Numbered from the stretch's first letter, positions 1-10,146 are shown. The stretch: DNA of 64,000 nt from Bacteroidales bacterium UBA4070 (GCA_002383485.1 DFYY01000027.1:1-64000); one strand, 5' to 3'. Numbers and translations: made by a program. The notes: a model not told the origin generated them from the sequence alone.

Positions 1-2637
1 TTCCCCAGTGAACCTGACTGTTGCCCGGTCTGAGAACGGGTTGGGGAAGATCTCAAAGATCACCCCTTCGTCATCGGCAGTTAACGCATCTTCCACTCCA
101 AGGAGGAATGACGGCCTCGCTACCTGTTTCGACGTGTAGATCCTGTATTCGCCCTGCGCAAGAGAAATTGGCGTGTTCTGAGTGACAGTACTGACATCCA
201 GAGCCGTTCCCCTGAAGAACTCGTACCACATGCCGGTGCGGGTGAAGTTGGGTGCAATCTCCCTGGGATAGATGTCAAAATTCCCAAGAACCACAACGTC
301 CATATCAGCGTGCTGAATATTAAGCCTTTTGGTCTCTCCCGACTCGGAGATTGTAAAGTTGTCCGACGAAAATGCCGGCTGGCTCTTCTTCAGTTCAGCA
401 AGAGCCGAGAAATTGTCATAAAGATTCCTTCGGGCCACAACATTGTAATAATCCCATCGGATCGGCTTGGGCCCCAGAGGATCATTGTTGTAGTTCTTCG
501 CGTAATCATATCCCAGCTCCTGAAACTGCCATAGCATCTTCGGGCCCGGTATTAACATGAAAAAGGTGCCGGTAAGTTTTATCCTTTTAAGCGCATTGTT
601 CAGCTCCTTGATATTGTAGGCTCCCACAGCCTCTCCCTCCGTGAGGTTAAGAGACATGATCCTCTCCTCATCGTGGCTCTCCATGTAGTCGACAATACCT
701 GGTACGGTCCATCCGCGATTCTTCCAGGAGGCCTCGGCCAGGGACATGTTCCAGTCGCTGCGACTGGTGGATGCTGCCTGGTAGCGGTATTTGGCCGTGC
801 CCCACAAAAGAAAGCCGTTGGCTGCCAACTCCTTCTCCTCGTTGTTGTCGGCAAAGTGTTCCAGGATAAGGATCGCGTCAGGCTTATAGGTTCTTATCTG
901 GTTCCCGATCCGGTTAAGAATGGCAATTCGCGATGCATCATAGGCCCATCCGTCACCCGGGGTATTTGTCATTCCCTTTGTGAAATCAAACCGGAAGCCG
1001 TCAGCCCGGAATTCACTTATCCAGTAATGACAGACACTGTCCGCAAACGCTTGTGTCTGCGGGCTGGCATGATCGAAGTCATAGCCCCAGCTGTAAACGG
1101 GATTGGGCGAGGTTACGTTGAACCACGGGTTATTCGATGCCGGCTGGTTGGTCAGATTGTTCCAGTACATCCTGACCAGGGGGTTGGTCCCGAATGCATG
1201 GTTGAGCACAATATCAAGGATCACCGCTATACCCCGGCTGTGACATGAGTCAATCAGTTCCTTAAGATCATTGGCAGTACCGTAATACTTGTCAACAGCG
1301 AAATACATTGAAGGGTTATAGCCCCAGCTGCTGTTGCCCTCGAACTCGTTTACCGGCATCAGTTCAATTGCATTCACTCCAAGACGTTCCAGGTAATCGA
1401 GAGTATCACGGATGGTTTTGAAGCGATGAGTTTCTACGAAATCGCGCACCAGCATCTCATAGATGATCAGGGTGTCTTTTTCCGGGGGTGTGAAGCTGCT
1501 GTTCTTCCACTTATAAACCTCCGGCCGGGTCTGGAAAACTGAAACCAGGTTGTCTGCCTTGCCTTCCGGGTAGGGCTTAAGGTCCGGGTAGGTGGCTGCA
1601 TCTATATACTTATCGTTCCATGGATCCAGTACCTTGCTGCTGTAGGGATCTGGTATTCGCAGCGACTCATCAATCAGGTACTGAAATCCGTACTCTTTCG
1701 CGGGATCGAGTCCTGTCAGCTCCAGCCAGTACCAGTCACCGTCGGAACTGCGCTTCATGAATCCCTCGCCGCTGTGGATCCAGTTGTTGAAGTCGCCCAT
1801 GACAAACACACTGTTCTTGTAGGGAGCATAGAGCAGGAATGCCGCAGAGTTGTCGCCGGTGATGTTCACCCCGGGTTTGAGGCCTGCCGGGACCGGTTCG
1901 GTGACAGTGGCAGTGCGGATGAAGTAGTACGCAGAGTCAGCCTTCAGGATGTTATTATGCCATGCCTTCGCCAGCAGCTTATAACTGCCCGAGGCGGAAG
2001 CTGTGATAGTATGCTCCAGGGTTGTCTCAGTAACTTTCTTAAGGAGTGTCCCGTTCTGGTAAAGGATGATCGAATCACAAACCGAGGCAGAGGCCTTAAC
2101 GGGTATCAGCGCCCCCGGATCAACAAGCGAGGTATAGTTGTCCGGCTGTGAAAGCAATAATTCGAATGATGCCTCCTCGCTGACATTGTAGAATATGTCA
2201 GCCCCGCCGACGTCACGACCGGTAGCTGTGTTGGGATCCCCCACCGTATCCCTGAATACAAACGCAAGCTTAAGTATCTTTTCATCGGCAGGCACCCCGT
2301 AAAACTCCCGTATAGATGGCGAAACAGTCAGGGTATATACATTGGCCGAGACTTTTACAAGCCTCGCTTTTGCCGTAAATACGCCCCAGTTGGCTATAAC
2401 ATGTTTCCAGTCTGAACCGCTTGTGCTCTGGTCGGTGATAACTCCGGTATGTGCATATATCCTGCTGGTTCCGGTATAGTCTTTAAGCCCCATGTTGCCC
2501 TGATCCGCATTGAAGGTTATAGTAACGGCATCTGCTGATGTCGGGAATACCGGATCAGAAGTAATCACCTGTGCCTGTGAAGTCAGACCCAACGCCGTCA
2601 GGGCAAGTATCAGGATTGCTGTTTGTAGTCTCATCAT
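1..2637 (-). CDS. GH13 alpha-amylase family enzyme, CBM48-like N-terminus, T9SS tail (partial, 3' end outside window)
   Basis: Secreted starch or maltodextrin hydrolase. The frame opens at 2637 (a second ATG follows at 2634) with a signal peptide ending in SQA and is still open at position 1, so at least 879 residues are present. After N-terminal beta domains, a CBM48-like stretch carries VFVMGDFNNW, and the GH13 barrel follows. Visible catalytic residues are the nucleophile Asp in GFRFDFTKG (about residue 551), the acid/base Glu in ILILEHF (about 593) and the stabilising Asp in ESHDEER (about 656). The last residues in the window, FEIFPNPFSDRATVRFTGE, look like the start of a type A T9SS sorting domain, so the enzyme is probably exported by T9SS and not lipidated like Bacteroides SusG. 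It lies downstream of SusCDEF-like genes on the same strand, after a strong hairpin. The GH13 assignment is firm; the exact specificity (amylase, neopullulanase) is open. Confidence 0.93.
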   Translation of the reverse strand, partial: MMRLQTAILILALTALGLTSQAQVITSDPVFPTSADAVTITFNADQGNMGLKDYTGTSRIYAHTGVITDQSTSGSDWKHVIANWGVFTAKARLVKVSANVYTLTVSPSIREFYGVPADEKILKLAFVFRDTVGDPNTATGRDVGGADIFYNVSEEASFELLLSQPDNYTSLVDPGALIPVKASASVCDSIILYQNGTLLKKVTETTLEHTITASASGSYKLLAKAWHNNILKADSAYYFIRTATVTEPVPAGLKPGVNITGDNSAAFLLYAPYKNSVFVMGDFNNWIHSGEGFMKRSSDGDWYWLELTGLDPAKEYGFQYLIDESLRIPDPYSSKVLDPWNDKYIDAATYPDLKPYPEGKADNLVSVFQTRPEVYKWKNSSFTPPEKDTLIIYEMLVRDFVETHRFKTIRDTLDYLERLGVNAIELMPVNEFEGNSSWGYNPSMYFAVDKYYGTANDLKELIDSCHSRGIAVILDIVLNHAFGTNPLVRMYWNNLTNQPASNNPWFNVTSPNPVYSWGYDFDHASPQTQAFADSVCHYWISEFRADGFRFDFTKGMTNTPGDGWAYDASRIAILNRIGNQIRTYKPDAILILEHFADNNEEKELAANGFLLWGTAKYRYQAASTSRSDWNMSLAEASWKNRGWTVPGIVDYMESHDEERIMSLNLTEGEAVGAYNIKELNNALKRIKLTGTFFMLIPGPKMLWQFQELGYDYAKNYNNDPLGPKPIRWDYYNVVARRNLYDNFSALAELKKSQPAFSSDNFTISESGETKRLNIQHADMDVVVLGNFDIYPREIAPNFTRTGMWYEFFRGTALDVSTVTQNTPISLAQGEYRIYTSKQVARPSFLLGVEDALTADDEGVIFEIFPNPFSDRATVRFTGE

Positions 2638-2671
2638 TTCGCGTCAGCGTATTGATTATCCGTTAAATATA

Positions 2672-2709
2672 ATCAAAAACCTCTTCCGGTCAAAGAAGAG
2701 GTTTTTGAT
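2672..2709 (-). terminator. Perfect 15-bp hairpin between the SusF-like gene and the amylase gene
   Basis: The two arms 2672-2686 and 2695-2709 are exact reverse complements around an 8-nt loop. Read on the minus strand, the right arm ends in a T-run inside the stem and is followed by AT-rich sequence. It sits after the stop of the SusF-like gene and about 35 bp before the amylase start. It may terminate most SusCDEF transcripts, or act as a processing or attenuation site so that the amylase is made at a different level. Confidence 0.7.
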
Positions 2710-2756
2710 TTTAAAGAACGCTGCGGCCGTAGCCGTAACATTGTGGGCTATTCCTC

Positions 2757-4310
2757 TTAGTTTTTGGTCATTGTTGCAACTCTCGCCCAGGGATCAAAGG
2801 TGATTGTGTAGTTGCCTGCCTCGGTGACGGAGATATTGTCACCACCGGGGGTCAGGGCTGACAGGCTGCCGCCAAAGTTGTAATCCCAGCCATCATTGGC
2901 CCTGAACTTGAACGAGTTGGCAGTAAGATTCAGCGTAACGGTAAAGCGGCCGTTAACTGCATCCCAGGTCATGTTTGTGTCATCAGACCACTGCCCCGGT
3001 GTTGCATCACCGATGACACCCCATCTGTCAGCACGGTATGTATATGCCAGTGGAGTGCTGAGATCGAGGGTAATGGCGTAGTCATCCTCCACGGTTGCGT
3101 TGATATCGGGACCGCCGGCAACGAGACTTAGGCTGCCTTCCGGAGCGCCATAATTGTAATCCCAACTATCGTTAGCCCTGAACTTCCAGGGACCTGCGGG
3201 CATATGAATCCCTGCTTTCCAGACACGAACGGCCGGATCATATGTCAGAGGCACTTGTGCACTCCATCCGTTGACAGCGCCGATTACACCCCAGTTCATT
3301 GCCACGGCAGTATAGGTCATCGGATCAACGCCTGCATTGATATTGATCTTGTAGTAAGCCGGGCCGGGCAGAGAGATATCACCGCCTGTGGCTGAAAGTG
3401 TTCCGGCTGTAGCTCCGGCGCCGTAGTTGGTTCCGTCCCAACCTGGTTGAGCAGAAATTTTAAACATATTTGAGGCCCCTGCCATATAGATGTATCCTTC
3501 TACATTATTGGGGTTAGCCTCGTTGCTCTTGACCATAGGCGACTTGTCAGGTGACCAGTCGGCAAGGCCCGAGCCGGGATAACTGGCTGCCACATAGTTG
3601 CCGGGCACATACCATTCACGTACGCTGACAAGCGTGGTAAATGAGAGCTCGGGACCGTAGGCGGTGCCAGCGCTGTTGGTGGCATAGGCACGTACATAGT
3701 ACTTGGTAAGGCCTTTCAGTCCCGTAAGATGACTCACGAATTCACCGAGGCCATCACCGTCAACTGTTTTGCTGCCTTCAACGGTTGGCATGGTGGTTAA
3801 TCCGTAAACCACACCCTTTGCTGTTACAGCCGCGCCGCCATCAGCAGTTACATCACCGCCGGTGGTTGCCGTGGTTCCTTCTATCTCTGTCACTTCAACA
3901 GTTGTAACGGTTGCAAGAACCGGCAGAGTGGTGAAGCTATGCTCCTCGCCGTAGATTGTGCCTTCAGGACCTGTGGCATATGCACGGGCATGGTAGGTGG
4001 TGGCAAAATCAAGACCCTTAAGGGTAACATTATAGGCTGCATTGGTCAGAGGACCTGCATAGGAATCCTTAAAATCAGCTGTAGTGGGTCCGGGCTCCTT
4101 GGACCAGCAAACACCTCTTGTGGTAAAGCCCGCTCCCTCTGCCACGACAAATCCTGTGACTGTGGCCGAATTGGATGTGATATTAAATACCTTTGTGGTA
4201 CCCAGTGCCGGGTCCAGCCTGATTTCGGATGTCTCCTTGGTGCAGGCGGTGATAAGAAGCACCGCTGCCACAGGGATTATCATTATTCTCATTATTGATC
4301 TCATTTTCAT
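2757..4310 (-). CDS. SusF/SusE-type starch-binding outer-membrane lipoprotein
   Basis: Surface lipoprotein that would hold starch or maltooligosaccharides next to the SusCD transporter. An SPII signal ends in LLITAC (lipid Cys about residue 23). Two fibronectin-III-like repeats follow, each with a GVCW or GVVYG strand, then binding modules. Two of these modules align clearly with each other: GVIGAVNGWS to WKFRANDSWDYNYG, and GVIGDATPGQWS to FKFRANDGWDYNFG. A third related module lies before them, starting near WYVPGNY. The FRAND.WDYN.G pattern is typical of SusE/SusF C-terminal modules. The gene follows the SusE-like gene by about 30 bp and is the last before the hairpin. Family assignment is confident; the ligand is inferred from the neighbouring GH13 enzyme. 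Confidence 0.88.
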   Translation of the reverse strand: MKMRSIMRIMIIPVAAVLLITACTKETSEIRLDPALGTTKVFNITSNSATVTGFVVAEGAGFTTRGVCWSKEPGPTTADFKDSYAGPLTNAAYNVTLKGLDFATTYHARAYATGPEGTIYGEEHSFTTLPVLATVTTVEVTEIEGTTATTGGDVTADGGAAVTAKGVVYGLTTMPTVEGSKTVDGDGLGEFVSHLTGLKGLTKYYVRAYATNSAGTAYGPELSFTTLVSVREWYVPGNYVAASYPGSGLADWSPDKSPMVKSNEANPNNVEGYIYMAGASNMFKISAQPGWDGTNYGAGATAGTLSATGGDISLPGPAYYKININAGVDPMTYTAVAMNWGVIGAVNGWSAQVPLTYDPAVRVWKAGIHMPAGPWKFRANDSWDYNYGAPEGSLSLVAGGPDINATVEDDYAITLDLSTPLAYTYRADRWGVIGDATPGQWSDDTNMTWDAVNGRFTVTLNLTANSFKFRANDGWDYNFGGSLSALTPGGDNISVTEAGNYTITFDPWARVATMTKN

Positions 4311-4341
4311 AAATCTTGATTTTTATAATGTCCCTGGTTCC

Positions 4342-5385
4342 TTAGTTCTTTACTATAGTACATGAACCTGCTTCATCGGGGCCGTTGGGCTGCGTAATGG
4401 TCAGGGTGATGGTGTAATTTCCCGCTGTTACCGCGATGTTGTCGCCGTTATGAAACAGGTCAGCCGGATCTGTACCGCCCGGACGATATCCGAGGTTCCA
4501 TGCCCATGCATTGTTCAGCCTGAACTTGATCTCACCGTCAACCAGATTGAGGGTAATTGACCATGTACCGGTTGCGGGGTTGTATTCCATAGGCTGGTCG
4601 GGAGAATCCCATGCGTTAGGGGTAGCTGAGCCTACGAGGCCTATCCTGTATTCGGTTATCTCAAAGGTCTGAGCCGTTACGTCCACCGTAAGCCTGCCCC
4701 ATCCGGTTATCTCAGGAACAATTGCTGCTCCGTTGACTGACAGGGTTCCGGCAGCACCACCGTAACTGGTACCTGCATCTGGATCAGTGAGGGTAAAGGG
4801 TTTGGTCGGGTCAAGCTTGACCAGGCCGGTATATTTACCATCTCCGAGAGCTGACTCAATTTTCTGGGTCAGGCCTGAGTTGACCAAATCAAGACGAGGC
4901 AGGCCATACAGTGCCACTGTAGCGCTTTTTGAAACGGAGGTATATGAGAATGGATTTGTACCCGTTCCCGGAGCTCCGGTTCCGGCATCAACCACCAGAA
5001 CAGCTCTCAGTCGGAGATCCAGAGGTGTGGATGCATCTGCGGGGAACTTCTTGAGAAGTATCCCGTTCAGGTCACTGACCGTGATCTTCATTGACATGCA
5101 CTGATTACCTGACCAGATGGTAACAGGATCTGCAAAACTGGTACCTGCAGCACAGGCTTCAAGATAATATGTCGCTGAGGCCTGGAAGCCCGGATCAACC
5201 GGAGTACCAACGAATTCCAGCACCTCAGTTCCACTGGTCCTCTCGAGGGTCAGATCGGGAACGGTTGTAAGCGTCGGGGCGACCGGGTTTGACAGCATAG
5301 TAATTGTCTCACCGTCCTTTTCACAGGCAGTGAAGAGGGCCGTCAACCCGATGAATGTCATGAATATTAATATATTTTTCTTCAT
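4342..5385 (-). CDS. SusE-type outer-membrane lipoprotein
   Basis: A 347-residue surface lipoprotein with an SPII signal (LTALFTAC, lipid Cys at residue 21). The N-terminal half matches the SusE domain in layout, beginning with NPVAPTLTTVPDLTLERTSG and continuing with an immunoglobulin-like fold. The C-terminal half contains a module starting IGLVGSATPNAWDSPDQPM and reaching IKFRLNNAWAWNLGYRPGG, related to the modules of the gene downstream. It lies 18 bp after the SusD gene in the same transcription unit. Its likely job is glycan binding at the SusCD complex. Starch specificity is inferred from the locus. Confidence 0.88.
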   Translation of the reverse strand: MKKNILIFMTFIGLTALFTACEKDGETITMLSNPVAPTLTTVPDLTLERTSGTEVLEFVGTPVDPGFQASATYYLEACAAGTSFADPVTIWSGNQCMSMKITVSDLNGILLKKFPADASTPLDLRLRAVLVVDAGTGAPGTGTNPFSYTSVSKSATVALYGLPRLDLVNSGLTQKIESALGDGKYTGLVKLDPTKPFTLTDPDAGTSYGGAAGTLSVNGAAIVPEITGWGRLTVDVTAQTFEITEYRIGLVGSATPNAWDSPDQPMEYNPATGTWSITLNLVDGEIKFRLNNAWAWNLGYRPGGTDPADLFHNGDNIAVTAGNYTITLTITQPNGPDEAGSCTIVKN

Positions 5386-5403
5386 TTTAATTCGCTTTAA
5401 GGA

Positions 5404-7032
5404 TTAATAGCCTGGGTTATTCTGCCCATTGTAGTTCGGGTTGGATGACAGCTCATCACCTGGTATGGGGAAAAGGTCCAGGTGATCAGCAGTGCTTGTG
5501 CCGGCGAAGGCGCCACCCTTCCACTGCCAGAGGTAATCACCGCCGGTGAATTTGCCGAAGCGTACGAGGTCGGTGCGTCTCTGAGCCTCATAGTAGAACT
5601 CCCGTCCACGCTCATCAATCAGGAAATCAAGGTCAAGATCAGCAGCGGTAATGTTGCCACTTGTATTGCCGTAGGCACGCTCCCTGATCCTGTTGATGTC
5701 AAGCACTGCCGCGTCGATATTTGCTGCACCGCCGATTCTGTAGAGAGCCTCTGCCCTCATCATGTATGCATCGGCAAGGCGGAATATCGGGAAATCGGTG
5801 CTTGCGAAGGCGGTGTTGTAGTTTACTGCCCTGGAACCGTCAGCATTGCGTGCGGTGAACTTATAGACTCCGATACCGTAATCGCCGCTGGCTGAAGGAG
5901 CAGGAATGTTCCTTGCCTTCTTGAACTTGAGGAAGACCCTCTTGTCAAGGCAGAGAGAGAATGTTGAATCACTCGCCGGTATAGTCACATTCCCGTAGGT
6001 GGCAATAGTATCAACCAGAAGATCGAGCAGCTGTATCCTGGCACGGTTGCCGTTCCAATTGGTGTTTGAAGTCAGCCCGTGAAAATCTTCTGCCCTGATG
6101 TACCGTGCATCGCTGGATGATTCGATTATAAAGGTTGTGCCAACATAGCCCTGCACATTTGTACCGTCCTGTTCCCATGCAAAGATCATCTCCGGGTTGT
6201 GACGGCCGTCATTGTCGGCGCTGAAGTTCTGCCTGTAGTCAGTAGCCAGGGAGTATCCGGCGTCGATCACCTTACCTGCATAAATCACACAGTCATCCCA
6301 TCTCGGAGTGCCGGTATAAACCTCTGCATTCAGGTATAGCCGTGCAAGAAGCATCCATGCTGCAGCCTGGTCAGCCTGGGGATACGAAGACTTGGGTACT
6401 CCCAGGGTATTTTCGATTGCAAGCAGTTCATCCTCGATATAATTGAAAATATCTGTTCTTGTTCCTATCTCCGGGAAGAACTTGCCCACACCGTCTTCTT
6501 CAGTGGTGAAGGGGAACTGACCGAAGAGGTCAATGGCCCATGAATAGGCAAGAGCCCTGAGGAAACGGGCCTCAGCCACATACTTCACAACAGCCGGGTC
6601 AGAGTTTCCCTGAGCCTTGCTGATGAAGTCGTTGGCGTAGGTGATGCTGAGAGCCAGACGCTGGTAAAGAGCAGTGAGGAAGGGGTTACTCGGGCTCCAC
6701 GTCTGGGTGTTGAGGTCGGCAATACCAACATCGCCCCATGCACATATAGCCTCATCAGTGGTAATCTCCTGAAGGTTCCAGAGAGCCCTCATTGTGGTAA
6801 AGAAGTTGCCGTCAGAGGCAGCAATGTCATCACCGCCGTTGGCACCCTGTCCCGAGATGATAAAGCTGGCATAGATCTTGGCAAGGGCCTGTTTCATGTA
6901 TACGGGATCGTCATTCAGGTTGCCCTCAAGGATTTTTGTCGGGTCCTTCGGAGTGACATCCAGATCTTTCACGCATGATGAAATCATCAGCGCTGAAAGT
7001 ATTATTCCGAATATTATAATCTTCTTGTTCAT
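5404..7032 (-). CDS. SusD/RagB family nutrient-binding lipoprotein (starch locus)
   Basis: A 542-residue SusD-family protein, the lid that closes over the SusC barrel and binds the oligosaccharide. It has an SPII signal ending ALMISSC (Cys 20), a helical TPR-like body with the family features ARFLRALAYSWAIDLFGQ and AAWMLLARLYLNAEVYTG, and the standard ending FPIPGDELSSNPNYNGQNNPGY-like tail. It begins 20 bp after SusC. Ligand class is inferred from the SusE/F-like and GH13 neighbours. Confidence 0.95.
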   Translation of the reverse strand: MNKKIIIFGIILSALMISSCVKDLDVTPKDPTKILEGNLNDDPVYMKQALAKIYASFIISGQGANGGDDIAASDGNFFTTMRALWNLQEITTDEAICAWGDVGIADLNTQTWSPSNPFLTALYQRLALSITYANDFISKAQGNSDPAVVKYVAEARFLRALAYSWAIDLFGQFPFTTEEDGVGKFFPEIGTRTDIFNYIEDELLAIENTLGVPKSSYPQADQAAAWMLLARLYLNAEVYTGTPRWDDCVIYAGKVIDAGYSLATDYRQNFSADNDGRHNPEMIFAWEQDGTNVQGYVGTTFIIESSSDARYIRAEDFHGLTSNTNWNGNRARIQLLDLLVDTIATYGNVTIPASDSTFSLCLDKRVFLKFKKARNIPAPSASGDYGIGVYKFTARNADGSRAVNYNTAFASTDFPIFRLADAYMMRAEALYRIGGAANIDAAVLDINRIRERAYGNTSGNITAADLDLDFLIDERGREFYYEAQRRTDLVRFGKFTGGDYLWQWKGGAFAGTSTADHLDLFPIPGDELSSNPNYNGQNNPGY

Positions 7033-7052
7033 ATCTGCTTATCGTTATTTTA

Positions 7053-10010
7053 TTAGAAGGTAAGCCCTATACCGAGCATGAAGGTGCGGGGCCTCGGGTA
7101 GAAGTTGTTGTCAATACCGCCTGAGACCTCGGGGTCAAGACCACTGTACTTTGTAAAGATCAATGCGTTCTGCACCGTAGCGCTTACACGGGCACCCACA
7201 GCTCCGAAGAGATTGTCAAACCTGTAACCTGCACTGACGTTGTCAAGCTTCAGGAAGGATGCGTTTTCAACGAAGTAGTCACTGGTGAACTGACGCTTGA
7301 CGAAATTGGTCTCGGCCAGTGCCCTTGTGAAGTTCTTCCAGTAACCGATCTGCTGCATCTGATCATATGAAGCACCGGCAGCTACCTGGTTGTACACGTA
7401 GTTATCTATGCTGGCACGAGCCGAAGCAGAGAGATCAAAGTTTTTGTACTCGAACCTTCCGGAAAGGCCAAACAGCCAGTCTGCAACAGGATTGTGATAG
7501 ATGTACTTGTCAGCATTGTCACCGTTGACCACGCCGCCTTCTCCGGACTCGTCAACGTAGAGACCTTCGATCGGGTTGCCGTCAACATCATAAACCTGGC
7601 GGTTGACAAAGTATGAGTAAGCAGGGTAGCCTACCCTTGTCACCTGCTTCTGGCCTGTGAAGGCATCACCGTAAAGAATCCCGATGTAGTTGGGATCATC
7701 AGTGATAAGGAGCTTGGTTATCTCGTTGACATTGTACGTAGCATTGACACCTATCGAGAACAGCATGTCATTGGTTGACACCGGAATGAAGTTCAGCGAG
7801 AGTTCGGCCCCCTTGTTCTCCAGGCTGCCCACATTAGTAAGCAGTGTGTTCGAGAAGTTGCTTCCGCTGGGGATTGTAACCGAGTTAAGAAGGTCATCGG
7901 TTGTTCTATTATAAATATCAAATGAACCGGTAATGCGATCATTTACAAAACCGAAGTCGAGACCAGCGTTGAGTGTGGTTGTCTCCTCCCACTTGATGTC
8001 CGGGTCATAAGCATCGGGCCTGAGCGTCGGGAGGAACTCCCCGTCAATATAATAGTATGAACCTTCTGATGATTCGCGGTAAAGCGCCTGGGCCGGATAG
8101 TCATTGCCTATATCCTGCTGCCCGGTTATACCCCAGCCAAGCCTGAGCTTGAGGTTGGTAACTGCCTTGACATTCTTCAGGAAAGACTCATCCTTGATCT
8201 TCCAGGCAAGTGCAACTGACGGGAATGTACCCCAGCGATTATCAGGTGCAAATCTCGATGACCCGTCTTCACGAACGGTGACAGTAACAAGATACTTGTC
8301 CATCAGGGTATAGTTAACGCGGCCAAAGAATGAGACGAGGTAGTTCTCGGTAATTAAGGTGTCGCCTCTGGGTGGCTGGTACCTTGGATCTTCCGGCCCT
8401 ACAGTACCACGGGTGTAGCCGATGTTTTCCCTTTTGAAATGCTGCCATGAGTAACCTGCAGTTACGTCCAAAACACTGTTGATACTTCCTATATCTTTGT
8501 TGTAATTCAGATAGAAGTCCAGAAGGTTATTGTAGTTGGTTCCGGCGTATCCTGAAATCCTTCCGAAGAATTCGCCACTCAAACTTGGAGCAGAAGTCGC
8601 CAGGCGGTTGTTTTCACCATCGCTGTCGGCATAGTCTGTTGCCAGGTTGAGGTTGGCCCTCAGCTCGGGAAGGAACGGAAGAGCATAGTCAAACTGCACG
8701 TTCCCTATGACCCTGTTCACCACTGACCTGTTGTCAGCCTCCAGGGCCTGCTCAACAGGGTTGGCTGTGCCCAGGTTGGCGCCATAATTGGCCCACTGGA
8801 AATATCCTGCCGAAGCAGGATTGCCATCCATGATCACCTGTGTCGGGTCCATGTTCACTGCAGAACCGATGGCGCCCGCGTCACCGTAGTTGTGATGGGT
8901 GTTCATACCCTTGACGTTAAGGTTGACCTTAAGAGCATCATTGAAGAAGGTGGGATTGAGGCTTAACGAGCCGGTTATCCTCTGCATGTCGGTGTTCTTC
9001 AGGATACCGTTCTGATCAGTATAACCGACAGAAAAGCGGTATGGAAGGCTGCTTACTGAACCCGAGAGACTCAGGTTGTGGTCATGCGAAATGGCAGTAC
9101 GGAAGATCTCCTTCTGCCAGTTGGTATTCTCAAGGCCTAGAAGATCGAGGTTGTCTATCCCGAAAAAGTCAGACCTGTCCAGAGCCAGTTGCCTGATCTC
9201 GTCACCAGAGAAGACGTCCACGAAGGCGATTGCGTTTGCAACCGAGACATTGCCGTCATACGATACTGTCAGCGGGCTGCCTGCCGTTCCCTTCTTGGTG
9301 GTGATAAGGATAACGCCGTTAGATGCCCTCGAACCGTAGATTGCAGTTGCGGAAGCGTCCTTCAGAACTGTGAAGGTCTCGATGTCATTCGGGTTTACAA
9401 ATGAGAGGATGTTCGAGCTTCCTGACACATTGTTGTTGTCAATGGGGACACCGTCAATGATGATCAGCGGGTCATTGGAGGCGTTGAGTGATGAACCGCC
9501 GCGCACGCGAATCGTTGAACCGCTGCCCGGTGCTCCCCCGGCTGTGGTGATGACCACACCGGCACTCTTACCAACAAGCAGATCCTGCGCTGAGGTGATT
9601 GCCCCCTTGTTGAAGTCCTTTGAGCTTACCGCCGACACGGACCCGGTGGCATCACTCTTCTTGACAGTACCGTAACCGATGACCACTATCTCGTCGAGGG
9701 CCTGAACATCGGTGCGCATGGCAACGTTGACAACATTGCCCTCACCAACAGCAACCTCCTGCGGCAGGTATCCGATAAAGGTGAAGACAAGAACATCCCC
9801 GGGCTTTGCCATCAGGGAGTATTCTCCGTTAACGCCGGTAATAGTTCCCGTAAGCGTGCCCTTGACAACGACGTTCACTCCGGGTAACGTCTGCCTGTCG
9901 GCCGCATCGGTAACTGTACCAGACACTATTACCTGTTGCCCGAAGACAACAAGACTCATCATTATGCCGAAGGTCAGCATGAAGAGCCGTTTTCCAGTTA
10001 GTTTCTCCAT
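7053..10010 (-). CDS. SusC/RagA family TonB-dependent transporter (starch locus)
   Basis: A 985-residue outer-membrane TonB-dependent transporter that would import maltooligosaccharides. It has a signal peptide, then a carboxypeptidase-like N-terminal domain (VSGTVTDAADRQTLPGVNVV). A TonB-box/linker (LDEIVVIGYGTVKKSDATG) leads into the plug domain, which contains IRVRGGSSLNASNDPLIIID and VLKDASATAIYGSRASNG. A long beta barrel follows, ending in aromatic GIGLTF. It is the first gene of the SusCDEF-like run and faces a LacI-type regulator across 225 bp that include a perfect palindromic operator candidate. Confidence 0.96.
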   Translation of the reverse strand: MEKLTGKRLFMLTFGIMMSLVVFGQQVIVSGTVTDAADRQTLPGVNVVVKGTLTGTITGVNGEYSLMAKPGDVLVFTFIGYLPQEVAVGEGNVVNVAMRTDVQALDEIVVIGYGTVKKSDATGSVSAVSSKDFNKGAITSAQDLLVGKSAGVVITTAGGAPGSGSTIRVRGGSSLNASNDPLIIIDGVPIDNNNVSGSSNILSFVNPNDIETFTVLKDASATAIYGSRASNGVILITTKKGTAGSPLTVSYDGNVSVANAIAFVDVFSGDEIRQLALDRSDFFGIDNLDLLGLENTNWQKEIFRTAISHDHNLSLSGSVSSLPYRFSVGYTDQNGILKNTDMQRITGSLSLNPTFFNDALKVNLNVKGMNTHHNYGDAGAIGSAVNMDPTQVIMDGNPASAGYFQWANYGANLGTANPVEQALEADNRSVVNRVIGNVQFDYALPFLPELRANLNLATDYADSDGENNRLATSAPSLSGEFFGRISGYAGTNYNNLLDFYLNYNKDIGSINSVLDVTAGYSWQHFKRENIGYTRGTVGPEDPRYQPPRGDTLITENYLVSFFGRVNYTLMDKYLVTVTVREDGSSRFAPDNRWGTFPSVALAWKIKDESFLKNVKAVTNLKLRLGWGITGQQDIGNDYPAQALYRESSEGSYYYIDGEFLPTLRPDAYDPDIKWEETTTLNAGLDFGFVNDRITGSFDIYNRTTDDLLNSVTIPSGSNFSNTLLTNVGSLENKGAELSLNFIPVSTNDMLFSIGVNATYNVNEITKLLITDDPNYIGILYGDAFTGQKQVTRVGYPAYSYFVNRQVYDVDGNPIEGLYVDESGEGGVVNGDNADKYIYHNPVADWLFGLSGRFEYKNFDLSASARASIDNYVYNQVAAGASYDQMQQIGYWKNFTRALAETNFVKRQFTSDYFVENASFLKLDNVSAGYRFDNLFGAVGARVSATVQNALIFTKYSGLDPEVSGGIDNNFYPRPRTFMLGIGLTF

Positions 10011-10146
10011 AAATAGATCAGTTTAATTGCAGTTTTCAGAATTAATATTATTGCTAAATTTATTTGTTCAGGTTTGGGACGATAAAATTCAACCTTTTTT
10101 AAGAGTTAACCAACTCTTTTTCAGCTTTTTTACGCAATCGTTACCG

